Below, piece by piece: positions 1-5,141 of a stretch of 5,141 bases of DNA. The stretch comes from Ruminococcus sp. GTDB lineage: Bacteria; Bacillota; Clostridia; Oscillospirales; Ruminococcaceae. Position numbers and translations under genes: made by a program. Below the pieces are notes generated by a model. That model was not told where the DNA came from, searched no databases, and saw only the letters and a list, made by a program, of their open reading frames with translations. The number at the start of each line of letters is the position of its first letter. Position 1 is the stretch's first letter. Location of the stretch: assembly GCA_029063695.1 (NCBI GenBank), contig JAIDNR010000063.1, positions 1 to 5,141 of the forward strand. Reading direction: 5' to 3'.

Positions 1-8
1 TTTTTCAT
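1..8 (-). CDS. Possible start of the next downstream gene (partial, 5' end only)
   Basis: On the minus strand the window ends with ATG followed by A-rich bases (ATGAAAAA), 13 bases past the stop of the CMD-cupin gene. A weak purine stretch, GAAGAA, precedes it by five bases. ATG-AAA-AA is also how the exported dockerin/flavodoxin gene in this window begins, and Lys-rich starts are common for secreted proteins. Only two full codons are visible, so neither product nor reality can be established; this is a position to check on the longer contig. Confidence 0.25.
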
Positions 9-21
9 ACTATTTCTTCAA

Positions 22-780
22 TCATTTTAATTTTTCGTAGTCCTCGTCAGAAACAGCTTCCAGCCATTCATTGCCTGTATCCTCGCCGTTAATTTCAACA
101 GCAAGGTGTGAAAACCACGAATCAGGAGCTGCACCGTGCCAATGCTTGACATTAGCAGGAATGTTAACAACATCTCCGGAAAGAAGTTCTATTGCATCTT
201 TTCCCCATTCCTGATAATATCCCCGACCGCCAACGCATATAAGCATCTGACCGCCGCCACTTTTTGCACGATGTATGTGCCAGTTGTTGCGGCAGGCAGG
301 CTCAAAGGTCACATTAAAAATTGGTATCTGCTCTGTTGATACGGGAGCTAAATAGCTCTGTCCCACAAAATATTGTGCGAAAGCGTCATTTGGTTCGCCA
401 ACAGGAAAAAATATAGTATTCTGGTACTTATCCTTTTCGGTCATTGCAGAAAGTTCCTCATTCCACACCTCTTTTGCAAGTCGGAATACTGCCCAACCCT
501 TTGGCCAGCCTACATACATTGTTGCATGAGTGATAATAGCGGCAATTTCCTCCTTAGTAACACCATGTGCCTTGGCGTTCTGCAAGTGATATGTCAGCGA
601 TGTATCGGTAATTCCTGATGCCATAAGCGATACAACTGTTATGATGCACTTTGTTTTTACATCTATTGCTGTTTCGTTCCATACCTCGCCAAAAAGTACA
701 TCATCATTGAGATGTGCAAACATCGGTGCAAATTCTCCGAGCTGTTCTTTTCCTGCAGTCTGTACAATTTTCTTATTCAT
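22..780 (-). CDS. Carboxymuconolactone decarboxylase-like / cupin fusion protein
   Basis: A 252-residue cytoplasmic protein with no signal peptide. Residues about 15-110 form an all-helical CMD/AhpD-type domain, recognisable from GEVWNE near 31, a YHLQNAKAHGV stretch near 64-74 and ATMYVGWPKG near 86-95. The CxxC pair of AhpD peroxidase partners is absent, so a thiol peroxidase role is not supported. Residues about 150-235 form a cupin. Its metal ligands can be read as H168 and H170 (WHIH), Q178 in the usual glutamate position (GGGQ) and H213 (VKHWHG). HxH followed by GGGQ is, from family knowledge, usual for this fusion type. I start at the second ATG because GGAG lies six bases upstream of it; the ATG four codons earlier overlaps that GGAG and has no site of its own. 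The gene lies 31 bases after the flavodoxin gene, last in the visible operon. Such fusions often accompany flavodoxins and aldo/keto reductases, but the substrate is unknown. The stop is TGA, which argues that TGA means stop in this genome. Confidence 0.9.
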   Translation of the reverse strand: MNKKIVQTAGKEQLGEFAPMFAHLNDDVLFGEVWNETAIDVKTKCIITVVSLMASGITDTSLTYHLQNAKAHGVTKEEIAAIITHATMYVGWPKGWAVFRLAKEVWNEELSAMTEKDKYQNTIFFPVGEPNDAFAQYFVGQSYLAPVSTEQIPIFNVTFEPACRNNWHIHRAKSGGGQMLICVGGRGYYQEWGKDAIELLSGDVVNIPANVKHWHGAAPDSWFSHLAVEINGEDTGNEWLEAVSDEDYEKLK

Positions 781-786
781 AATAAT

Positions 787-790
787 CTCC
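787..790 (-). promoter_or_regulatory. Ribosome binding site deciding the CMD-cupin start
   Basis: Minus-strand GGAG is separated by six bases from the ATG at 780. The upstream alternative ATG (790-792) shares a G with this motif, so it cannot use it. This supports a 252-residue rather than a 256-residue product. Confidence 0.75.
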
Positions 791-811
791 ATTCTGCCTG
801 TAAAGGCGTAA

Positions 812-2869
812 TTAATCTATGTTGTTTGCTTTCAGCCAATTATCTATTTCATCACGGTCATACGAAGAATAAGTTACCTCTAAGCCTTCCTTGATAACAC
901 TGTCTGGAGCCAACTTGGCAATGGCACTGATTGTCTGTCCGAAACGACCTCCGCCCATAGAACAGAATGGAACAATGGTTTTTCCGCTGAAATCGTCATA
1001 CATCAGAAAACTGCGAACAGATGCAGGAATTGACGACCACCAGTTACAGTAACCAAGAAGAATTGTATCATACTGGTCAATGTTGGGATAGGCTTTCAGC
1101 TCAGGAACAGCTTCGGCACGCAGTTCGTCCAGTGCCTCTCCATAAAGTACAGAAGCATTACTGCTGGAGGAATAGGGTATCTTGCGTTCCAGACGAATAA
1201 TGTCTGCACCGCTAATTTCATGAATAAGATTAGCCAATCCCTCGGTATTACCTGTCTGAGAGAAGTAGACGATTAAAGTCTTTCCGGTTTTCTGCTTGGC
1301 TTTTGCACTATATACGCTTTTGACTTTGCCTGTAGCAGTTCCCGCATTTCGTACTGGGCGAATACCAATACTGTAAAGTCCCACATCGGCAGGTTGAGCA
1401 CCACGATAAGCGGAGCGTATATGCTTCGGGTGGTCATTCCAACCGCCGCCTCTAACAACTTTAGCGTTACCGCTTTCAGAACCGGTAGGATTGGTGGCTG
1501 TTTTGGAATCATACTCACTGTACCAATCCCAGACCCACTCGGCAGCATTGCCATGCATATTATAAAGACCATAGTCGTTGGCAGGATATTGATTTACTGC
1601 TACTGTCTTTCTCAGATATGCATCTGAGCCGTTTACCCAGTTACCGCTTGCATCGTTATTGTAGCCGTAAGCATTGTAGCAGTTGGCATCGCTGTTGTGA
1701 ACATAGTCTCCAAAGTTGAAAGGCGTGTCAGTATTAGCACGGGCAGCGTACTCCCATTCGGCTTCGGTAGGCAAACGGTAGCCATTTGCACTTTTATCTC
1801 AAGTAACAGTGTTTCCCGAAATCGTATAGCAAGGAGCAAGCCCATCCTTCTGACTTAGTTTATTGCAGTACTGCACAGCATCGTACCAAGTGATATTGGT
1901 AACAGGAAGATCATCGCCTCTCGTTGCACTGGGATTGACATCCATTATCTCCTGATACTCTTTCTGTGAAATTTCAGTTTTTGACATATAGAAATTTCCT
2001 ACAGTCACACTATGCTGAATTTCATCGGAACTGCGTTCCGGTTCACTTTCCGGACTTCCCATTTGAAAAGTACCGCCTTTTATCAATGTATACTGCATAT
2101 TTTCGCTGCTCTTTCTTATATCTGATATTTCAGCCTGTTTTTCATTCAGCCATGTTTCGACTGATTCTTTTGATGCACTTGCTGAAAATCTCTTTCCCTC
2201 TAGCTGATTTTCGATCGGTACAAGATTTGCAATATTTCTTTCACTTGCTGCATTTCCGCTACTTGCCGATGTGCAGAACGGCACAACGATTTTATCAGAA
2301 AAGTCATAGCTTTCAAGGAAAGTATCTATGATGCGAGGTTCTTCGCCCCACCAAATCGGATAGCCGAGATATATAACATCATAACTGTCGATTGATTCAA
2401 TGGGATTTGCAATTTCAGGACGTGCTGCCTTGTCATTCTGTTCTTTGTTAGCACGGCACGAGGAGTTTGTATATGCAATATCATCATCAGTATAAGGCAC
2501 AGCAGCTTCAATCACATAGCTGTCAGCATGAGTTATATCAATGAGATATTCAGCAATTTTTTCAGTATTTCCTGTACGTGAAAAGTATACAACAAGCGCA
2601 TCATTCTGATTATCCATTTGCCCCACTACAATACCTTTCATTAAACATAAATCAAATACATCCCATCTGTCATCGCCATTTAAATCATATGGCTTTCCTG
2701 ACAAATCTTCTTCTGTTGGTTTGGTCAATAGAAAGTCCTGTAAATTTTTAACATCTTGTATTGTATATGTTACAGCAACAGATTCATCTGCTCCTGTTAC
2801 AATACTGCTTGTCATTGAAGCAGTTACAGCCATGATACCAGATACCAAAAACGATATCAATTTTTTCAT
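812..2869 (-). pseudogene. Exported dockerin-flavodoxin-SUMF1-flavodoxin protein, interrupted by one in-frame TGA
   Basis: One frame of 685 positions with a TGA at position 357. Residues 1-27 are a Sec signal peptide (KK, then a hydrophobic core, ending near IVTGA); there is no lipobox cysteine or twin arginine. Residues about 33-82 resemble a type I dockerin: the second calcium loop is intact (D62, N64, D66, D70, D73), while the first keeps only its helix. Residues about 90-242 are a flavodoxin of the Flavodoxin_4 type, with FMN phosphate loop SRTGNT (97-102) and flavin-facing PIWWG (171-175). Residues about 258-510 are a SUMF1/FGE-like domain (KGGTFQMGSPESEPE, the family's GYRLPTEAEWEYAAR block, NMHGNAAEWVWDWY, VVRGGGW). 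Residues about 529-685 are a second flavodoxin (SQTGNT 537-542, NWWSS 609-613). Family alignment expects Trp at the TGA. Both sides stay in frame and conserved, so this is a very recent nonsense mutation, a sequencing error, or readthrough. If terminated, a 356-residue product would keep the signal, dockerin, first flavodoxin and half of SUMF1. The start is fixed by AAGGAGGT six bases upstream. Confidence 0.85.
1799..1801 (-). other. In-frame TGA stop where the SUMF1 family has Trp
   Basis: The codons run Thr-Val-Thr-TGA-Asp-Lys-Ser-Ala-Asn-Gly-Tyr-Arg-Leu. SUMF1-like proteins commonly have a tryptophan shortly before the conserved GYRLPTEAEW block, so a single G-to-A change (TGG to TGA) explains the interruption. 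No frame change occurs. Downstream, the first in-frame alternative start is the TTG at 1774, which is really the Leu of GYRLPTEAEW and has no ribosome binding site, so independent translation of the second half is unlikely. Confidence 0.9.
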
Positions 2870-2875
2870 ACTATG

Positions 2876-2883
2876 ACCTCCTT
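2876..2883 (-). promoter_or_regulatory. Full-consensus ribosome binding site overlapping the reductase stop
   Basis: Minus-strand AAGGAGGT lies six bases before the ATG at 2869. Its two leading A bases are the last two bases of the TAA that ends the aldo/keto reductase. This strongly fixes the start of the dockerin/flavodoxin gene and indicates that it is translated from the same message as the reductase. Confidence 0.9.
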
Positions 2884-3919
2884 AAATTTTTTGATTGTCT
2901 GTACTCCAGACGTGTTTTTCATTAGCATTTGCAGGCTTATTCTGAGCCATAACACCTGTGAGTGAATGGGGTATATACAATTCTTCAAGGTATGAGATTT
3001 CTTCCACTGAAAGTTTTAAGTCAACCGCTTTTACTGCACCTTCAATATGGTGCATTTTTGTTGCACCGACAACAGGAGAAGTAACTTTTGTTAAAAGCCA
3101 TGCAAGAGAAATTTCCGTCATTGTAACTCCATGCTTTTCTGCAAATTCAGCTACACGCTGAATGATTTTCTCGTCCTGTTCCTTTGTTGCATCGTACTTG
3201 AATCTGGCATAACTGTCCTGTTCAAGACGTTTCGATGTTTCATTAGGTCTGCGTGAAAGCCGTCCGCTTGCAAGTGCACTGTATGGAGTCATAGCAATAT
3301 TATCCTCTGCACACAACATTGCCATTTCACGTTCCTCTTCACGAAAAATGAGATTGTAATATCCCTGCACACTTATAAACTTGGAAAATCCTTCACGTTC
3401 TGCAAGTGAATTTGCCTTTGCAAGCTGCCACGCATAGCAATTTGAAATCCCGATATATCTTGCTTTTCCAGCCCTTACAACGTTGTTCAGACCGTCTAAA
3501 ATATCATAGATCGGCGTATTCCAATCCCACATATGATAGATATACAGGTCAACATGATCCATTCCAAGATTTTCAAGACTTTTGTTTATCATACGTTCAA
3601 TATGCTGCTGACCGCTGATACCAGATTCAATTTCTTCCTGTGTTCTCGGCAGAAATTTCGTTGCAATTACAACTTCGTCACGCTTGGCAAAATCCCTGAT
3701 CGCCCTGCCAAGAAACTGCTCGCTCGTTCCCGACTGATAACCGATAGCCGTATCAAAGAAATTAACTCCAAGATTCAGTCCGCGCTTAATTATATCACGG
3801 GAATGTTCCTCATCCAGTGTCCATGAGTGCTGTCCGTTCTTTGCATCTCCGAATCCCATGCAGCCCATACAGATTCGGGAAAAGTAAAGATCTGAATATC
3901 CAAGTTCAGCATATTTCAT
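2882..3919 (-). CDS. Aldo/keto reductase
   Basis: A complete 345-residue NADPH-type aldo/keto reductase, predicted to be a cytoplasmic (beta/alpha)8 barrel that reduces aldehydes or ketones to alcohols. The catalytic tetrad is visible: D56 (FFDTA), Y61 (GYQSG), K88 (IATKF) and H129 (YIYHMW). Cofactor-side features are GISN (157-160), SVQGYYN (183-189), PYSALASGRLSRR (212-224) and SPVVGATK (281-288). Length and motifs fit the bacterial YajO/YhdN-like branch; the substrate cannot be read from sequence. The start is supported by GAGGT seven bases upstream. It begins 31 bases after the lysozyme stop and ends 12 bases before the flavodoxin gene start, whose ribosome binding site overlaps its TAA, so it is mid-operon. 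A flavodoxin neighbour is common for this family. A diverged copy of its first 44 codons lies upstream of the lysozyme gene at 4776-4907. Trp codons are TGG. Confidence 0.95.
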   Translation of the reverse strand: MKYAELGYSDLYFSRICMGCMGFGDAKNGQHSWTLDEEHSRDIIKRGLNLGVNFFDTAIGYQSGTSEQFLGRAIRDFAKRDEVVIATKFLPRTQEEIESGISGQQHIERMINKSLENLGMDHVDLYIYHMWDWNTPIYDILDGLNNVVRAGKARYIGISNCYAWQLAKANSLAEREGFSKFISVQGYYNLIFREEEREMAMLCAEDNIAMTPYSALASGRLSRRPNETSKRLEQDSYARFKYDATKEQDEKIIQRVAEFAEKHGVTMTEISLAWLLTKVTSPVVGATKMHHIEGAVKAVDLKLSVEEISYLEELYIPHSLTGVMAQNKPANANEKHVWSTDNQKI

Positions 3920-3950
3920 TATATTTACCTCATATTTATCAAATATATCA

Positions 3951-4718
3951 CTACCTTATATTATTGTAGAGAGACACTGCGTTATCTCCTCTTGTATTCC
4001 AGTAGTCACTTGAACATATTTCAAACTGACTTGCCCATATATATGCCATATTCCAGACATTTCCACCTGTCATAAGCTGGCTGAATACATGGAAATATTC
4101 GTTTTCAAGTTCATAGTCAAGATAAGCAAGCTGTCCATCAAGAGAAGTATAGTCATATCCGTTAGCTGAACACCATAAATAAAGATTGTTATATCTTTCT
4201 CCGTTCCATTGACAAATACCATAGGAAACAAGTCCGTTTATATCAATACAGAAAGCATTTGTATCACAGCCGCTTTCATTGAATAAATTTGAAGCGACTG
4301 CCGCTGCACTCTCGGACGGTATACCTTTATTTATAAAGTGCGAATATATGTACTGCTGGTTACCATTCATAAAGCTGTACTGCCAACTGTTATCCACAAA
4401 GTCGTATGCAGAAGCATTATTGTCTGCCTGAATATTAGTGCAGTAATCAAGACAGATATAACCGCCGTCAACACATAATCCCCATACTGTACCGTCATAA
4501 GCTGTAACTGATGATAAAACAGTAAATGCAGTGTTTGCGGGAATACTGCCTATAACAGTTCCATAAGGTGCATCTGTGATATAATTGCCGACTTCATAAT
4601 CAGACTGCCATATATCTGCCGCACCTGCACTCATTGCCGATACTGACGTAAAAACTGCACCTGTTATAACTGCTGTGGTCAATAACTTTGTAATTTTTCT
4701 TAACTTGTTTCTAAACAT
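3951..4718 (-). CDS. Secreted SH3-like / phage-tail-type lysozyme protein
   Basis: 255 residues. Residues 1-34 are a Sec signal peptide: basic MFRNKLRKITK, a hydrophobic stretch, then SAMSAGAA before DIW. Residues about 41-98 look like a bacterial SH3 domain (YITDAPYGTVIGSI, then VWGLCVDGGYICLDY), which in such proteins usually binds cell wall. Residues about 118-255 match the phage tail lysozyme family (Phage_lysozyme2 type): helix, AAAVASNLFNESGCDTNAF with E148 as the likely catalytic acid, then SYGICQWNGERYNNL and a C-terminal NTRGDNAVSLYNNI. The probable role is peptidoglycan cleavage outside the cell, in turnover or competition. No phage genes are nearby, so it is probably a host-owned wall enzyme. 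The mature part has eight cysteines (82, 89, 93, 151, 157, 169, 183, 235), many for a Firmicute wall enzyme and perhaps disulfide-bonded. The start is supported by AAAGGA seven bases upstream. The stop is TAG, immediately followed by TGA. Confidence 0.85.
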   Translation of the reverse strand: MFRNKLRKITKLLTTAVITGAVFTSVSAMSAGAADIWQSDYEVGNYITDAPYGTVIGSIPANTAFTVLSSVTAYDGTVWGLCVDGGYICLDYCTNIQADNNASAYDFVDNSWQYSFMNGNQQYIYSHFINKGIPSESAAAVASNLFNESGCDTNAFCIDINGLVSYGICQWNGERYNNLYLWCSANGYDYTSLDGQLAYLDYELENEYFHVFSQLMTGGNVWNMAYIWASQFEICSSDYWNTRGDNAVSLYNNIR

Positions 4719-4753
4719 AATTTTTTCCTTTCATCATTCGTAGTAATCTTTTA

Positions 4754-4767
4754 TTTTGGCTTTTGGC
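4754..4767. repeat. Two tandem copies of a 7-base unit
   Basis: TTTTGGC occurs twice back to back on the plus strand, reading GCCAAAAGCCAAAA on the coding strand. It falls just after the expected transcription start of the relic-embedded promoter, at the 5' end of the lysozyme leader. No function is evident; it may be simple slippage. Confidence 0.6.
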
Positions 4768-4773
4768 TTTATT

Positions 4774-4786
4774 GTGATTATCTCAC
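4774..4786. promoter_or_regulatory. Short GTGA/TCAC dyad over the inner promoter -10
   Basis: The coding strand reads GTGA-GATAA-TCAC, four-base arms around a five-base centre that contains most of the -10 box. A repressor bound here would block the promoter. The arms are short enough to arise by chance, so this is only a weak operator candidate. Confidence 0.2.
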
Positions 4787-4907
4787 GGAAATGTTACTCG
4801 TCAAGCGTCAATGAGTGCTATCCACTCTGTGCATATCCGAAACCCATACAATCCATACAGATTAGTGAGACCTTTAAATCTGAATTTCCAAGTTTTGTAT
4901 ATTTCAA
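4776..4907 (-). pseudogene. Decayed 5' fragment of an aldo/keto reductase
   Basis: Forty-four codons align without a gap to codons 1-44 of the intact reductase at 2882-3919. By my hand count 28 of 44 residues and about 102 of 132 bases are identical. The frame reads LKYTKLGNSDLKVS, ICMDCMGFG, then a TAG where the intact gene has Gln30 and a TAA where it has Glu38. The initiator is TTG instead of ATG, and similarity stops abruptly after the codon for Ile44. It cannot make a reductase: it lacks every catalytic residue and nearly all of the barrel. LGNSDLKVS is closer to the usual family N-terminus than the intact gene's LGYSDLYFS, so the relic probably descends from a separate paralog or from an older state rather than from a recent copy. 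It ends about 57 bases before the lysozyme start codon and carries a promoter-like sequence near its end. Confidence 0.8.
4777..4804 (-). promoter_or_regulatory. Candidate sigma-A promoter inside the reductase relic
   Basis: On the minus strand TTGACG (4799-4804) and GATAAT (4777-4782) are separated by 16 bases; each differs from consensus at one position. The predicted transcription start is near 4770, giving a leader of about 50 bases before the lysozyme ATG. The matching bases of the intact reductase (3789-3816) read TGGATG and GATATA, so the boxes arose by substitutions within the relic. Proximity and box quality make it the best promoter candidate for the lysozyme gene and probably for the operon. 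Confidence 0.6.
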
Positions 4908-4926
4908 ACTTCGATACTCTACTTTT

Positions 4927-4936
4927 TTCAATTGAA
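4927..4936. promoter_or_regulatory. Perfect 10-base palindrome TTCAATTGAA
   Basis: A perfect dyad lies about 12 bases downstream of the outer candidate -10 box and 20 bases upstream of the relic start. Its position suits a repressor operator, but AT-rich palindromes of this length are not rare in such DNA and no regulator gene is visible. Confidence 0.25.
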
Positions 4937-4948
4937 CTTTATATATTC

Positions 4949-4977
4949 ATATTATCACAAAAAATATAAAAAATCAA
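4949..4977 (-). promoter_or_regulatory. Candidate outer promoter upstream of the reductase relic
   Basis: The minus strand carries TTGATT (4972-4977), 17 bases, then TAATAT (4949-4954). An overlapping GATAAT (4951-4956) fits the -10 consensus better but with 15-base spacing. It lies just upstream of the relic, so it may be the old promoter of the lost reductase, and it could still feed the lysozyme operon. The region is very AT-rich, which raises the chance of coincidental matches. Confidence 0.4.
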
Positions 4978-5016
4978 GTACTTATTTTAAATACATAGCC
5001 ATGTTCTACAGGCATA

Positions 5017-5139
5017 TCAGGCAAGCAATTTTTTTATTTCCGCATATGTTATCTCATAAACAGACATATACACATAGTTTACATTGGCAAGTTTCATAGC
5101 TTCCTTTTGTTTGTCGGTTACAACAGTATAAGGGTATAT
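5017..5139 (-). CDS. C-terminal end of an unrecognised protein (partial)
   Basis: An open frame enters from the right edge and runs 40 codons to a TGA at 5017-5019. It reads IYPYTVVTDKQKEAMKLANV, then NYVYMSVYEITYAEIKKLLA. The alternation of charged and hydrophobic residues, with KQKEAMKLA and YAEIKKLLA as probable helices, looks like genuine coding sequence. The other two minus frames hit stops here. I do not recognise the family, and the start lies outside the window. The gap of about 300 bases to the lysozyme gene, which contains its own promoters, suggests a separate transcription unit. Its TGA stop adds to the evidence that TGA terminates translation in this genome. Confidence 0.55.
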   Translation of the reverse strand: MYPYTVVTDKQKEAMKLANVNYVYMSVYEITYAEIKKLLA

Positions 5140-5141
5140 AC

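Noticed and set aside
796..807. Small hairpin GCCT-loop-AGGC between the flavodoxin and CMD-cupin genes
   Set aside because: Only four base pairs and no following run of T on the coding strand, so it is not a terminator.
812..1774. Treating the second half of the flavodoxin/SUMF1 frame as an independent gene starting at the TTG at 1774
   Set aside because: The TTG encodes the Leu of the conserved GYRLPTEAEW block, no ribosome binding site precedes it, and it is in frame with the upstream half. It is the continuation of one broken gene.
1799..1801. A genetic code in which TGA encodes tryptophan
   Set aside because: The CMD-cupin gene and the partial gene at the right edge both end at TGA where their proteins should end, and the many Trp residues checked use TGG. 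One TGA in the window does not support reassignment.
1273..2511. Minus-strand out-of-frame ORFs at 1273-1572, 1633-1845 and 2326-2511
   Set aside because: They sit in the wrong frame within the SUMF1/flavodoxin gene and have low-complexity or repeat-like translations. The one at 1633-1845 spans the TGA but does not restore the SUMF1 reading, so a frameshift explanation is not needed.
136..3826. Plus-strand open frames of 60-121 codons (136-339, 373-618, 712-894, 1394-1627, 1966-2331, 2958-3161, 3406-3618, 3533-3826)
   Set aside because: All lie opposite well-supported minus-strand genes, have no recognisable domain and overlap one another. They are shadows.
4995..5017. Bulged hairpin just after the stop of the partial right-edge gene, as a terminator
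   Set aside because: Its nine pairs are split by two bulges, and the next T-rich run is about 20 bases further on. It might assist termination, but the sequence does not support a call.

Overview
The window looks like chromosome of an anaerobic, gut- or rumen-type Clostridia member, most likely Ruminococcus or a close relative. The reasons are moderately AT-rich DNA, strong AGGAGG-type ribosome binding sites, a dockerin-type calcium module just after a Sec signal peptide, and flavodoxin and aldo/keto reductase families typical of that group. This is inference from gene content; there is no rRNA or marker gene. All supported genes lie on the minus strand, so transcription runs from high to low coordinates.

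In transcription order: (1) the last 40 codons of an unrecognised gene enter at the right edge and stop at 5017. (2) A roughly 300-base gap (4719-5016) holds a candidate promoter, a short palindrome and a decayed 44-codon relic of an aldo/keto reductase 5' end. The relic itself contains a near-consensus promoter facing the next gene. (3) 3951-4718 encodes a secreted SH3-like plus phage-tail-type lysozyme protein. (4) 2882-3919 encodes a cytoplasmic aldo/keto reductase with an intact catalytic tetrad. (5) 812-2869 is one reading frame of 685 positions: signal peptide, degenerate dockerin, flavodoxin, SUMF1/FGE-like domain, flavodoxin. It is interrupted by a single in-frame TGA at 1799-1801. (6) 22-780 encodes a carboxymuconolactone decarboxylase-like/cupin fusion. 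(7) A possible next start codon sits at the left edge.

Genes 3 to 6 are separated by only 31, 12 and 31 bases, with no convincing terminator between them, so they probably form one transcription unit. Aldo/keto reductase, flavodoxin and CMD-cupin proteins are a familiar small-molecule redox grouping in Firmicutes. Here the flavodoxin member has been rebuilt as a large exported multidomain protein, while its neighbours lack signal peptides, so they should work on opposite sides of the membrane.

The most notable points are the exported double-flavodoxin/SUMF1 architecture, the single nonsense codon where the family expects tryptophan, and the reductase relic that may have become the promoter of the lysozyme gene. 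I see no CRISPR array, tRNA, rRNA or insertion sequence.
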